From: JAAYDI01 sp052034005
GTDB taxonomy: Bacteria; Planctomycetota; Planctomycetia; Pirellulales; Pirellulaceae
Reading direction: 5' to 3'
Assembly (NCBI GenBank): GCA_052034005.1
Contig: JBPOJB010000043.1
Coordinates: 62,001-126,000, forward strand
Length of the DNA: 64,000 nucleotides
A model generated the notes under the pieces. That model did no database searches. It was not told the origin of the DNA and saw only the letters and a program-made list of their open reading frames with translations. Position numbers and translations under genes: made by a program. This document shows, piece by piece, positions 52,514-61,411 of this stretch (its first letter is position 1; every line of letters starts with the position of its first letter).

Positions 52514-52699
52514 TCATGGTTGCTCGTTGGCCCGCTGCTGTTGGAGCCGCAGCTGTTGGAGCCGATGCTGGTTCCGTTGTTCTTCCTCCTGAGCCAGCAC
52601 TCTCAGCAGCCGGATCGCCTCGATGGTGTACTCACCGCACACCCAAACGAATATCACGGACACTATGGCCGCGATCATGATGAAGGTGATCGAGTACAT
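52514..52699 (-). CDS. Small single-pass membrane protein, hypothetical
   Basis: A 61-residue frame: residues 3-22 form one transmembrane helix ('ITFIMIAAIVSVIFVWV'), then a charged helical, glutamine-rich tail ('EEEQRNQHRLQQLRLQQQR') that may form a coiled coil. Codon choice is GC-rich at third positions, as in neighbours. No good ribosome binding site is visible and no homologue is recognised, so it may not be a gene. Confidence 0.5.
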   Translation of the reverse strand: MYSITFIMIAAIVSVIFVWVCGEYTIEAIRLLRVLAQEEEQRNQHRLQQLRLQQQRANEQP

Positions 52700-52956
52700 G
52701 CTTGCGGCAGTCCCATGACTGCCCTCCGCGACCCAGACTCACAGGAGATGACGCTTCCAACCGGCAGTTGGCACCCGGAAGTGTAGCGAAAACCGGGCTG
52801 AGGGCAAGATTGGTTGGTGAGGCTGGCGGCTGGAGGGCCTGGGGACGGTTGTCGCGTGCGGGCTGTAACCCCGTTCTGGCCTCCGGCCGCTCGCCGCTCG
52901 TGGTAAGATGGGGCTACGGGGAAACATCTGTCGTCCGCGATGAGGGCTTTGTTGCG

Positions 52957-55890
52957 ATGGACACCAGGGTATCCATGACGCCCCATGGCACAGGCCAGAA
53001 CCATTGCCGTTCACGAGCGGGGCACGCGGCGGTGGCGATGTGGCTGATGATCGCGTGTGCGTTGCCGGGTCCACGGTGCGCGGCTCAGGAGACCGGCGTG
53101 CCGTCGTTTGGTCCGCCGACGATGACTTTATGCGGCCGGCCGGCGCCGGCCCCGAGCGCCGAGGTGGGTGGGCTCGGGATGATTGCGGCGGCTTCTGGTC
53201 CTCAGGTCGTCGTCATGCGTCCGGCGCAGATGTTCACAATCGGTGTACGCGCGGACGAGGACGTGGAGCTCATGTTGCCGGTCGCGGGATTAAGTCGGCC
53301 GGTGCGGCTGGCGGTTGACGTTCAGTGGCGTGGCGGCGGCCAGGCGGAAGTCAGCCTGTCGGCGGGTCGGCAGGCATGCCGACGGACTATCGGGGACGGC
53401 ACGTTGTGCGAGCTTGGCGTGGATCTGGATCCTTCGCTCGGCGACGTCCCGGTGGCGATCACGACGCGCGGGCTTCAGGGCGAGACGGGCGTGCGATGGC
53501 AGCGCTGGCGCGTGGTGGTCGACGGCCGGTCCCATGCGATCAGTCTGAACTTCGCCGAGGGGGTCGAGTCCGTTCCACCGCCTCAGCTTCCCGATCCGCT
53601 GCCGGCGATCGAGCGCGAGCTGGTGGAGTGGGACTGGCGCCTGCAGGACGGCATTTCGACCGAGCGCGAGCCGCGGACCTGGGGCCAGGCCATCGCACTC
53701 TGCTTGGAGCGTGGCGACCAGTTGCTGGCGGACTTGCACGCCGCGTCGGTCCCGATGGACCGGCTGGCGGCGCGCTGGGAGCAGCTGCGGCGCGAGTCGC
53801 GGGAGCTGGAGGAATCGGCCGGGACCGAGGAGTCGTCCTGGGAGCGGTTGTGGGCGCGCGTGCACTGGCTGCGGCGCGAGATCGTGCTGAGCAATCCGCT
53901 GGCGGAGACAGGACCGCTGGTGTTCGCCAAGCAGGTGCCTTCCTGTTTCAGCCACCAGTTGACGCAGTATTACGGCATGTGTGCGCGGCCGGGTGGCGGC
54001 ATCTTCGTGCTCGACGCGCCGGGGCGCACTATGCAGACTCGGCAGTTGACCCGACTGCCGCTGGGCAGCTGCCAGCACCCGGAAGTCTCCTGGGACGGCC
54101 GGCGGATCCTGTTTGCCTACTGTGAAGCGCCGAGCGTACCGCCTGATCGCACGGCACACCCGGAGCGCGTGTACCACATCTATGAGGTGGCGGCGGATGG
54201 CACGGGGCTCAGGCAGTTGACGGACGGTCCCTATGACGACTTTTCGCCACGCGAACTGCCTGACGGCCGGCTGCTGTTCACTTCGACGCGGCGCGGCGGC
54301 TATCACCGTTGCGGCGCGGGCCCGTGCCCGGTCTACACCCTGGCGACGGCCAACGCCGACGGTTCGGAGCCGCGGCCGATCTCTTACCACGAGACCCACG
54401 AATGGGACCCGGTCGTGCTCAATGACGGCCGCATCCTGTACACGCGATGGGACTATGTGGATCGGCACGCGGTGCATTACCAGCAGTTGTGGACGACCCG
54501 TCCGGACGGAACGAACGCCGCGGCGTTTTATGGCAACAACACGCTCAACCCCGTCGGCGTCTGGGAGGCGCGTCCGGTGCCGAATTCGGACCTGGTGATG
54601 GCCACGGCCGCGGCACATCATGCGATGACCGCCGGTTCGATCATCCTGCTGGATGTGTCCAAGGGTATCGATCAGCTTGACCCGGTCACGCGGCTCACCG
54701 CGGACGTGTTGTTTCCCGAGAGCGAGTCGCCGGTCCAGCATTGGCACGCGCCGGCGGGCGTCTCGACCCAGCCGCCGGTTCCGGTGGACGAGCTGCGCTG
54801 GCCCGGGCACTGCTACCGCACGCCGTACCCGTTGTCGGCCGACTACTTCCTCGCGGCGTACAGCTACGACGGGCTGATCGGCGAGCCGAGCGCCAACAAG
54901 GCCAACATGTTCGGGATCTACCTGGTCGACCGATTCGGCAACCGGGAGCTGTTGTACCGCGACCTCGGCATTGCCAGTCTCTGGCCCACGCCGCTGCGCC
55001 CGCGGGTGCGTCCACGAGTGCTGCCGAGCACGTTGGATCCGGCTTTGGCTGCCGCGGGTGAAGGCACGTTCTTCGTCCAGAATGTCTACGACAGCTGGCC
55101 GCGCCTGCCGCTGGGCGACGAGAACCGCATCACGCATTTGCGGATCGTGCAGGTGCTGTTGAAGACGACCCCGCATGCCAACTCACCCCGGGTCGGTTTC
55201 GCCAACGCGTCGCCCGGCAAGCAGGTCCTGGGGACAGTCCCGGTCGAGCCGGACGGCTCGGCGTATTTCCGCGCGCCCGCCCGCATCCCGCTGGCCTTCC
55301 AGGCGCTCGATCGGCACGGCATGGCAGTGCAGACGATGCGTTCGCTCACCTACCTGCAGCCCGGTGAGCACACGAGTTGCGTGGGCTGCCACGAACACCG
55401 GTCCAGCACGCCGGACTTGACGTCCGCCGCATTGGCCCGCCAGCGCCGCCCGTCGACGATCACGCCCGGCCCGGACGGGTCCAAACCGCTGAGCTATCCG
55501 CTGCTGGTCCAGCCGGTCCTGGACCGGCTGTGCGTCAAGTGCCATCGCGGGCCCGACGCGGGCGGCGGCATTGTGCTGACCGGCGACCCGGCCGGCGAAT
55601 TCACGGTTTCCTACAACGCCCTGGCGCCGCTGGTACCCTACTCGGAATGGAAAGGCACGCCGGCCGACAATGCCGAGCCGCTGACGCATCCGGACCTGTT
55701 TGGAGCCCGCGCCAGCAAGCTGATGTCTCTGCTGCTCAATGGACACGAAGGCGTTGTGCTAAGTGACGATGACCTGTCACGACTTGTCACCTGGATGGAT
55801 GCCAACGCGTTGTGCTACGGCACGTTCGATCCGGCAGATCAGAAGCGCCAGCAGCAAGGCGAACGCATCGCCGGACCGGCGCTGGAATAA
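52957..55890 (+). CDS. HzsA-related dihaem protein (B)
   Basis: A 977-residue exported protein; start 52957 or 52975 (both ATG, the second with closer AGGG). A signal peptide 'MWLMIACALPGPRCAAQ' precedes a beta domain and a helical segment. The propeller part has 'GTGLRQLTDGPYDDFSP' and 'DGRILYTRWDYVDR', with 'ATAAAHHAMTAGSIILLD' as in HzsA-related proteins. Two c-type haem motifs near the C-terminus: CVGCH 808-812 and CVKCH 859-863, 51 residues apart. It converges with HzsA-like C and shares with it the 'NPL...FAKQ / FVKR' segment. Probably a periplasmic electron-transfer or oxidation subunit; no partner is adjacent. Confidence 0.78.
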   Translation: MDTRVSMTPHGTGQNHCRSRAGHAAVAMWLMIACALPGPRCAAQETGVPSFGPPTMTLCGRPAPAPSAEVGGLGMIAAASGPQVVVMRPAQMFTIGVRADEDVELMLPVAGLSRPVRLAVDVQWRGGGQAEVSLSAGRQACRRTIGDGTLCELGVDLDPSLGDVPVAITTRGLQGETGVRWQRWRVVVDGRSHAISLNFAEGVESVPPPQLPDPLPAIERELVEWDWRLQDGISTEREPRTWGQAIALCLERGDQLLADLHAASVPMDRLAARWEQLRRESRELEESAGTEESSWERLWARVHWLRREIVLSNPLAETGPLVFAKQVPSCFSHQLTQYYGMCARPGGGIFVLDAPGRTMQTRQLTRLPLGSCQHPEVSWDGRRILFAYCEAPSVPPDRTAHPERVYHIYEVAADGTGLRQLTDGPYDDFSPRELPDGRLLFTSTRRGGYHRCGAGPCPVYTLATANADGSEPRPISYHETHEWDPVVLNDGRILYTRWDYVDRHAVHYQQLWTTRPDGTNAAAFYGNNTLNPVGVWEARPVPNSDLVMATAAAHHAMTAGSIILLDVSKGIDQLDPVTRLTADVLFPESESPVQHWHAPAGVSTQPPVPVDELRWPGHCYRTPYPLSADYFLAAYSYDGLIGEPSANKANMFGIYLVDRFGNRELLYRDLGIASLWPTPLRPRVRPRVLPSTLDPALAAAGEGTFFVQNVYDSWPRLPLGDENRITHLRIVQVLLKTTPHANSPRVGFANASPGKQVLGTVPVEPDGSAYFRAPARIPLAFQALDRHGMAVQTMRSLTYLQPGEHTSCVGCHEHRSSTPDLTSAALARQRRPSTITPGPDGSKPLSYPLLVQPVLDRLCVKCHRGPDAGGGIVLTGDPAGEFTVSYNALAPLVPYSEWKGTPADNAEPLTHPDLFGARASKLMSLLLNGHEGVVLSDDDLSRLVTWMDANALCYGTFDPADQKRQQQGERIAGPALE

Positions 55891-55930
55891 GGCGCGCCCG
55901 GGACCGATCCATCCTGCCCATTCGATCGGC

Positions 55931-58378
55931 TCATTCCAGCAATTCCCGCATGTCGTCGCGGAACGCCTCCAACTGCGCCTCTTGCTCGGGGCTGAAAGCG
56001 CCCTGGATCTGCCCGTAGGTGTCCATCCAGGCGGCCAATCGCAGGACATCTTCGCGCGACAGACCGATGTCGCGGTGCGCGGCGTCGGTGTGCAGGTAGC
56101 TCAGCAGCTTGCTCCGCCGCGCGGGCGCGTCGCCGGGGATCGAGGCATCGCGTTCGAACACGAGCGCCGACAGATCGCCGTCGGCGTAGCCGATCAGCGT
56201 GTTCCAGGCCCTGGCCGGACTGAGGTCGACCCGGGCGGCCCCGGGGTCTTCGGCCTCCGGCCGGTGGCACGCAGCGCATCGCCGGTCCAGTACCGGCTGA
56301 ACGAGCGTATCGAAGCGCAGCGGCCAGGTGCCTTCGACATCCAACCGGATCTTCGACGGCCCGCGCGTCAGGGCCAGCATGCTCTGGCCGGCCGGCGCCG
56401 CATAGCGCGACTCGTGGCACCCGATGCAGGCGAGCGTCTGGCCGGGCTGGACGTAGGTGAGCGATCGCATCGTCTGCAGCGCGAAGCCGTCGGCATCGAG
56501 CGCCTGGAAGAACACCGGCATCCCCGACGGGATGCGGAAGTAGGCCGACCCGTCGGACTCGACCGGCACCGTCCCCAGGACGAATTTCCCCGTCTCTTCC
56601 TGCGACACTCCCAGGCTCGGCGTGTTCATCCGCGGCTGCACCTTCGGGATCGCGCCGACGATCCGCAGCCGCTTGACCGCACCCCGCTCGATACCCTCCA
56701 GGCCTTGATAGACATCCTGCAGCGCCAGGCTGCCCACTTGCGGACCGCCGGTCTGCGCGTGCCCGGAGAACACCGCGGGAGTCTTGCGCGCTCGGACCGG
56801 GATCGGCATCGTGCTCGAGATCGACCGGTCGCGATGCAGCAGCTCGAGGTTGCCGAAGCGGTCGCACAGGTAGATGCCTTGCGCGTTGACCGGGTTGCTG
56901 TCATCTTCCACGCGCGCGTGGGGCGGCAACTTCCGATTGCTCCAGCTGACCAGATAGAAGTCCTCGGACAGCGGCCAGGGGTTGGCGTAGTACGACTCGA
57001 CGTTCTCTTCGGTCTCGGGGAAGGGCACCTCCGGCGTGAGGCGCGTAATCGGCTCCTCCTGCTCGTTCCCCTTGGCCTGGTTCAGCAGGACGAGCGACCC
57101 GCCAGTGATCGAGTGGTGGGCGGCGGCGGTGAAGATGATCTTGTTCGAATCGGGTATGGACCGCGGCTCGACGGTCGCCTGCGGCCGCACCGTGAAATTG
57201 CCGTAGACCAGTTGCGCATTGGTGCCGTCCGGATTGGACGACCACAGGCTGAAGAAATGCCCGTTGAACCGATCGATGTAGTCCCAGCGGCAATAGAGGA
57301 TGCGGCCGTCGTGAGCGACGGAAGGGGTGTATTCGAAGGTCTCGAAGGCCGACACCGGCCGGATCTTCGTGCCGTCCGGGTTGACCGCGTGCATCGTGAA
57401 CACGGGGACCGGCCGATAATCGTCGCCTCCACAGCGCACGTAGCTGTCGGGCAGATCGTCCCAGATCGTCCGCTGGGCGTTGGCCGCACTGCTCTGCAGG
57501 AACTGCCCCTTGCGGGTCGACAGGAACAGCACGTCGCCGCTGGGCAGATAGCGGGCATCGAAGTCGTCGTACTTGCCGCGTGTCAGTTGTCGACACAGGC
57601 CGGTCGCGAGTTCCATTTCGAACAGGTGGTAGAAGACGTCTTCCGGCACGTTCTGCTTGTCACGCTTGTTGCGCACGTCCGCCATCCGCGGGTCGTACCG
57701 GCTGAAAGCGAACAGGGCGCGGGTGGCGTCGTAGGAGAGGTCCGCCTGGAGGAAGCTCCCGGCGGGCCACGATTCCGTCAGATTGCGGACGCGAGCGTCC
57801 GGTGATTTGAAGCGCTCGAGCAGACAGACGCCGCCGCCCGGGCGCGCCCACCAGCCGTAGTATTGGTCGGAGATGTGCGGGAACATCGTGGGCGCGCGCT
57901 TCACGAACAGGATGGTGTCGAAGTCGAGCAGGGGATTGGAGAGCGCCAAATCGCGCGTGGTTTCCCGCACTGCAAAATAGGTCGCCTGCCACGCCGCCAG
58001 CGCGGCGGATCGATCGAGCTCGGCCGCCTCGCGCGCGAGGGACTCCAGGCGCGCTACGCGACCCTGCACGTCGACCCCCATTCGTTGCAGCGCCGCCGCC
58101 AGCTGCAGACCCCGCTCGATCGACAGCTGGACGGTGCGCGGCCAATCCCTCGAAGCGCCCGCCGCGCCTTCGGCCGGCGTCGTCTGGACGGCCTCCGCCT
58201 CCGCGCGCGGGTACCGCAGCCGCGCCTGCTCCAACCAGTCGGCTTCCAGCGCGTCGCGCGAGACTGCGGGGACAACAGAGCCGGTCTCGTCCCCCACGGC
58301 GTACCGGTGCACCCACCCCAGCATGCAGGCAATGACCCCGCTGGACACCAGCAGGCACCCACGGCCGATTCCGATCAC
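55931..58378 (-). CDS. HzsA-related dihaem protein (C)
   Basis: An 815-residue exported protein. The GTG at 58378 is preceded by GGAGGG seven bases upstream; the ATG at 58408 is a weaker alternative. A membrane-like segment 'CLLVSSGVIACMLGWV' serves as signal/anchor. A helical domain follows, then the propeller ('LTRGKYDDFDARYLPSGD', 'DGRILYCRWDYIDRF', 'FTAAAHHSITGGSLVLL'). Haem motifs: CIGCH 651-655 and CAACH 701-705, 50 residues apart. It is the tail-to-tail neighbour of HzsA-like B with a 40-base gap. The pair probably arose by duplication and inversion. Role unknown. Confidence 0.78.
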   Translation of the reverse strand: MIGIGRGCLLVSSGVIACMLGWVHRYAVGDETGSVVPAVSRDALEADWLEQARLRYPRAEAEAVQTTPAEGAAGASRDWPRTVQLSIERGLQLAAALQRMGVDVQGRVARLESLAREAAELDRSAALAAWQATYFAVRETTRDLALSNPLLDFDTILFVKRAPTMFPHISDQYYGWWARPGGGVCLLERFKSPDARVRNLTESWPAGSFLQADLSYDATRALFAFSRYDPRMADVRNKRDKQNVPEDVFYHLFEMELATGLCRQLTRGKYDDFDARYLPSGDVLFLSTRKGQFLQSSAANAQRTIWDDLPDSYVRCGGDDYRPVPVFTMHAVNPDGTKIRPVSAFETFEYTPSVAHDGRILYCRWDYIDRFNGHFFSLWSSNPDGTNAQLVYGNFTVRPQATVEPRSIPDSNKIIFTAAAHHSITGGSLVLLNQAKGNEQEEPITRLTPEVPFPETEENVESYYANPWPLSEDFYLVSWSNRKLPPHARVEDDSNPVNAQGIYLCDRFGNLELLHRDRSISSTMPIPVRARKTPAVFSGHAQTGGPQVGSLALQDVYQGLEGIERGAVKRLRIVGAIPKVQPRMNTPSLGVSQEETGKFVLGTVPVESDGSAYFRIPSGMPVFFQALDADGFALQTMRSLTYVQPGQTLACIGCHESRYAAPAGQSMLALTRGPSKIRLDVEGTWPLRFDTLVQPVLDRRCAACHRPEAEDPGAARVDLSPARAWNTLIGYADGDLSALVFERDASIPGDAPARRSKLLSYLHTDAAHRDIGLSREDVLRLAAWMDTYGQIQGAFSPEQEAQLEAFRDDMRELLE

Positions 58379-58562
58379 GGTCGCACCCTCCACGTGCCGG
58401 TTTCTCAAGGATCAGCTCATCCTGCTGATTTTAAGAGATCACGTCTTACGTGGCCAGCTTCGAGGCGGGATAATAGGCGGGTCGGAGGCGGTGTGAAACG
58501 GGCCAACGCGGCTGGGCGCCGAGCCGGTGTGCGCACGGAAGAGTTCGGTCTTTCATGCGGAG

Positions 58563-60329
58563 ATGCCAGCAGCCATGCACACGAGGTTACTCTTCGCGGC
58601 GATGCTCGTCGTTCTGGGACCTGGCGATATGCTCTGCGCCGCGGGCCGGCCGAATGTGATCCTGGTGATGACGGACGACCAAGGCTGCGGCGATTTCGGG
58701 ATCGCCCGGAACGAGGCGATCGAGACGCCCAACCTGGACGCGATGGCCCGGCGCAGCGCATCGATGACGACGTTTTACGTCAGCCCGGTCTGCTCGGCGA
58801 CGCGCGCCTGCCTGATGACCGGTCGCTACAACTACCGAACGCGCTGCATTGACACATATGTCGGCCGCTCGATGATGGACCCGGACGAGACGACGGTGGC
58901 CGAGATCCTCGCCGGCGCCGGCTATGCCACGGGCGTGTTCGGCAAATGGCATCTCGGAGACTGCTATCCGATGCGGCCGATCGATCAAGGGTTCCAGGAA
59001 TCGCTCGTGCATCGCGGCGGCGGACTGGCCCAGCCGTCCGAGCCGCGCGAGAACCGCCGGCGTTACACGAATCCGATCCTGTTCCACAATGGCCGACAGG
59101 TGCAGACTACCGGCTATTGTACCGACGTCTATTTCGACGCCGCCTTGGCGTTCATCGAGCAATCGCACGCGGCCGGCAAGCCGTTCTTCGCGTACGTGGC
59201 CACGAACACGCCTCACGAACCGTTCCACGACGTGCCCGAGGAGTTGCTGCGCCACTACCAGTCGAAGACCGACCAGCTCTCCGCGCTGATCGTGGGACCG
59301 CGGACCCCGGAACAGCTGGCCAAGGAAGTGGATTCGCTGGCCTGCATCGCCGCCATGGTCACGAACGTGGACCGGAATGTGGGCAAGCTGTTCGCGAGAC
59401 TGGACCAGCTAGGGATCACCGACAACACGCTCGTGATGTTCCTGGTGGATAACGGGCCTAATACGCGCAGGTACGTGGGCCTGCGACGCGGGATGAAGTG
59501 CGAGGTGTATGAAGGCGGGGTCCGTTCCCCGCTGTGGCTGCATTGGCCGGCCCGGTTCGCCGCCGGCAGGCAATGTGATGAGTTGTCAGCCCATATTGAT
59601 CTGACGCCGACGATCCTGGACGCCTGCGGCGTCGCACAGCCGGCCACTGTCCGGTTCGACGGAGTCAGCCTCCTGCCGTTGCTGGAAGGCCGGGATGTGG
59701 CCTGGCCCGAACGGACCATCGTCCTGCAGGCGCACCGGGGCGACGTGCCGGCGCGCTACCACCAGTTCATGATCCGCGACCAGCGCTGGAAGCTGCTCCA
59801 CGCCAGCGGCTTCGGGCGGGAACGGTTCGAGGGAGAACCGCAGTTCGAGCTGTACGACATGGCCAACGATCCGATGGAGTCTCGGAACCTGGCGGCCGGA
59901 GAACCGGGCATCGTGGCGCGTCTCCGGCAGGCCTATGACGCCTGGTTCGATGATGTCTCGTCGACGCGCCCGGACAATTACGCGCCGCCTCGGATCTGGG
60001 TCGGCACGCCGCACGAGAACCCGACCGTCTTGACGCGTCAGGACTGGCGACGAGGCACCTGGGCGCCCGACTCCGTCGGCTACTGGGAGCTGCACGTCGC
60101 CGCGGCGGGCGTCTATGACGTGCATCTCGATTTCGACCCCCAGGCCCAGCGCGCCACCACTGTGCTCTCGATCGGGGACGCTCAGCGGCAGGCGCCCGTG
60201 GAGGCCTCGGCCGACCGATGCGTGTTTCGCGGCGTGCCGCTGGCGGAAGGTGATACGCGGCTCGAAGCCTGGCTGGAACAGGACGGGTCCACACGAGGGG
60301 TGTACCAGGTCACGGTGAGCAGACAATAA
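58563..60329 (+). CDS. Exported one-cysteine sulfatase (C-x-A-x-R type) with C-terminal beta domain
   Basis: A 588-residue protein. Residues 1-27 from 58563 are a signal peptide; an ATG at 58575 is a good alternative. The metal site 'MTDDQGCGDFG' and the formylglycine motif 'C77-S-A-T-R' followed by 'ACLMTGRY' show a type I sulfatase; the A at the third place is the form matured by anaerobic (radical SAM) enzymes. The later 'GKWHLG' and 'VMFLVDNGPNTRR' are also typical. After the normal end the last ~100 residues ('GYWELHVAAAGVYDVHLDF') form a beta-sandwich as often found in planctomycete sulfatases. Substrate is probably a sulfated glycan; no maturase gene is in the window. Confidence 0.9.
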   Translation: MPAAMHTRLLFAAMLVVLGPGDMLCAAGRPNVILVMTDDQGCGDFGIARNEAIETPNLDAMARRSASMTTFYVSPVCSATRACLMTGRYNYRTRCIDTYVGRSMMDPDETTVAEILAGAGYATGVFGKWHLGDCYPMRPIDQGFQESLVHRGGGLAQPSEPRENRRRYTNPILFHNGRQVQTTGYCTDVYFDAALAFIEQSHAAGKPFFAYVATNTPHEPFHDVPEELLRHYQSKTDQLSALIVGPRTPEQLAKEVDSLACIAAMVTNVDRNVGKLFARLDQLGITDNTLVMFLVDNGPNTRRYVGLRRGMKCEVYEGGVRSPLWLHWPARFAAGRQCDELSAHIDLTPTILDACGVAQPATVRFDGVSLLPLLEGRDVAWPERTIVLQAHRGDVPARYHQFMIRDQRWKLLHASGFGRERFEGEPQFELYDMANDPMESRNLAAGEPGIVARLRQAYDAWFDDVSSTRPDNYAPPRIWVGTPHENPTVLTRQDWRRGTWAPDSVGYWELHVAAAGVYDVHLDFDPQAQRATTVLSIGDAQRQAPVEASADRCVFRGVPLAEGDTRLEAWLEQDGSTRGVYQVTVSRQ

Positions 60330-60398
60330 TGTTCTGTTGCATGACGGGGTGTCTCCGCAGCGCCCCCCAGCCATCCCATCCTGCTTGAGGAAAACGCC

Positions 60399-61349
60399 AT
60401 GTATCGAAGATCCCGCCCGAGAGGATTCACGCTAGTCGAGCTGTTGGTCGTCATGGCCATTATTGGCATTCTGGTGGGGTTGCTATTGCCGGCCGTGCAG
60501 GCGGCTCGGGAAGCCAGCCGCCGCATGCGTTGCGCGAACAACTTGAAACAGCTGGGCCTGGCGATGCACAACTACCACGACGTGCTGAAGTGTTTTCCGC
60601 CGGGGTTCATGGCGATCAACCACATGGGGCAGGTCAGTGGAGGTTGGGCCTGGGGCGTGTTCCTGATGCCTTTCATCGAACAGAGTCCGCTGCAGGACCG
60701 GTTGAGTCCCTCGCAGTACACGCTTTCGCAGGTCGTCACGGACCCCGTACTGCTCCCGATGTTGCAGATGGAGTTGCCCGTCTTTCGCTGCCCGACATCT
60801 CCCATGGATAAGCTGCGAGAGTATCAAGGGGGAGGCCAGATGGTGGCGACTGCGAACTACACCTGTTGTCGCGGCTTCTTCTCCTATTCGGGCGCCACGC
60901 ATCTGACGAAGCGGAACAACGGCGTGTTTTACGCGCTCAGCGCCACGCGGATCGCCGACGTGAAGGACGGCACCAGCAACACGATTGCGCTGGGTGAGCG
61001 GACGGTGTTGCCGGCCCACATCAACGATCCGTCCAAGTGGCCGTCCTGGTGCGGCCCGGGCGGGCTGGGGATTGGCAGCACGGTCAGCTCGTGCGTCTCC
61101 ACCCCGCTGAACCATCCGACGAACATGCACAGTTTCAGCAGCCACCACACGAGCGGTGCGAATTTCTGTTTCGTGGACGGATCCGTGCACTTCCTCCTGG
61201 ATACGCTGGACTCGCGCGACGGCGGCGTGAGTTCCGGGAACGCCGGCACGCACGAGATGTTCTGCGAGGCGGCTTCGCTCGGGCTGGTCGGCGTGTATCA
61301 GTTGCTGGGCGTAATCAACGACCATCAGACGTTTGAATTGCAGCTGTGA
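60399..61349 (+). CDS. DUF1559 prepilin-like protein with H-X9-DG motif
   Basis: A 316-residue protein. The prepilin peptidase site and hydrophobic helix are 'RGFTLVELLVVMAIIGILVG', with 'QAAREASRRMRC.NNLKQLGLAMHNYHD' being the classic planctomycete DUF1559 opening. The C-terminal H-X9-DG motif is present in 'HTSGANFCFVDGS'. It is exported by a type II/IV pilin-like system and probably forms or decorates a surface structure. A GAGGAAAA site precedes the ATG. Planctomycetes carry dozens of copies; this one follows the sulfatase by 69 bases. Confidence 0.95.
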   Translation: MYRRSRPRGFTLVELLVVMAIIGILVGLLLPAVQAAREASRRMRCANNLKQLGLAMHNYHDVLKCFPPGFMAINHMGQVSGGWAWGVFLMPFIEQSPLQDRLSPSQYTLSQVVTDPVLLPMLQMELPVFRCPTSPMDKLREYQGGGQMVATANYTCCRGFFSYSGATHLTKRNNGVFYALSATRIADVKDGTSNTIALGERTVLPAHINDPSKWPSWCGPGGLGIGSTVSSCVSTPLNHPTNMHSFSSHHTSGANFCFVDGSVHFLLDTLDSRDGGVSSGNAGTHEMFCEAASLGLVGVYQLLGVINDHQTFELQL

Positions 61350-61411
61350 TCCGGGCGGCGCGCGGGACTGTGGTGATGGCGAGGAACGCCCGCCCAATCG
61401 CGCACGGCCGT

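Noticed and set aside
55763..57805. 680-residue plus-strand frame across HzsA-like C
   Set aside because: Antisense to the haem protein; residue composition is that of a shadow frame.
43153..58378. An anammox hydrazine-synthase locus
   Set aside because: HzsA-like proteins are present, but no hzsB, hzsC, hydrazine dehydrogenase or octahaem hydroxylamine oxidoreductase is in the window. Many non-anammox planctomycetes carry HzsA-related proteins.
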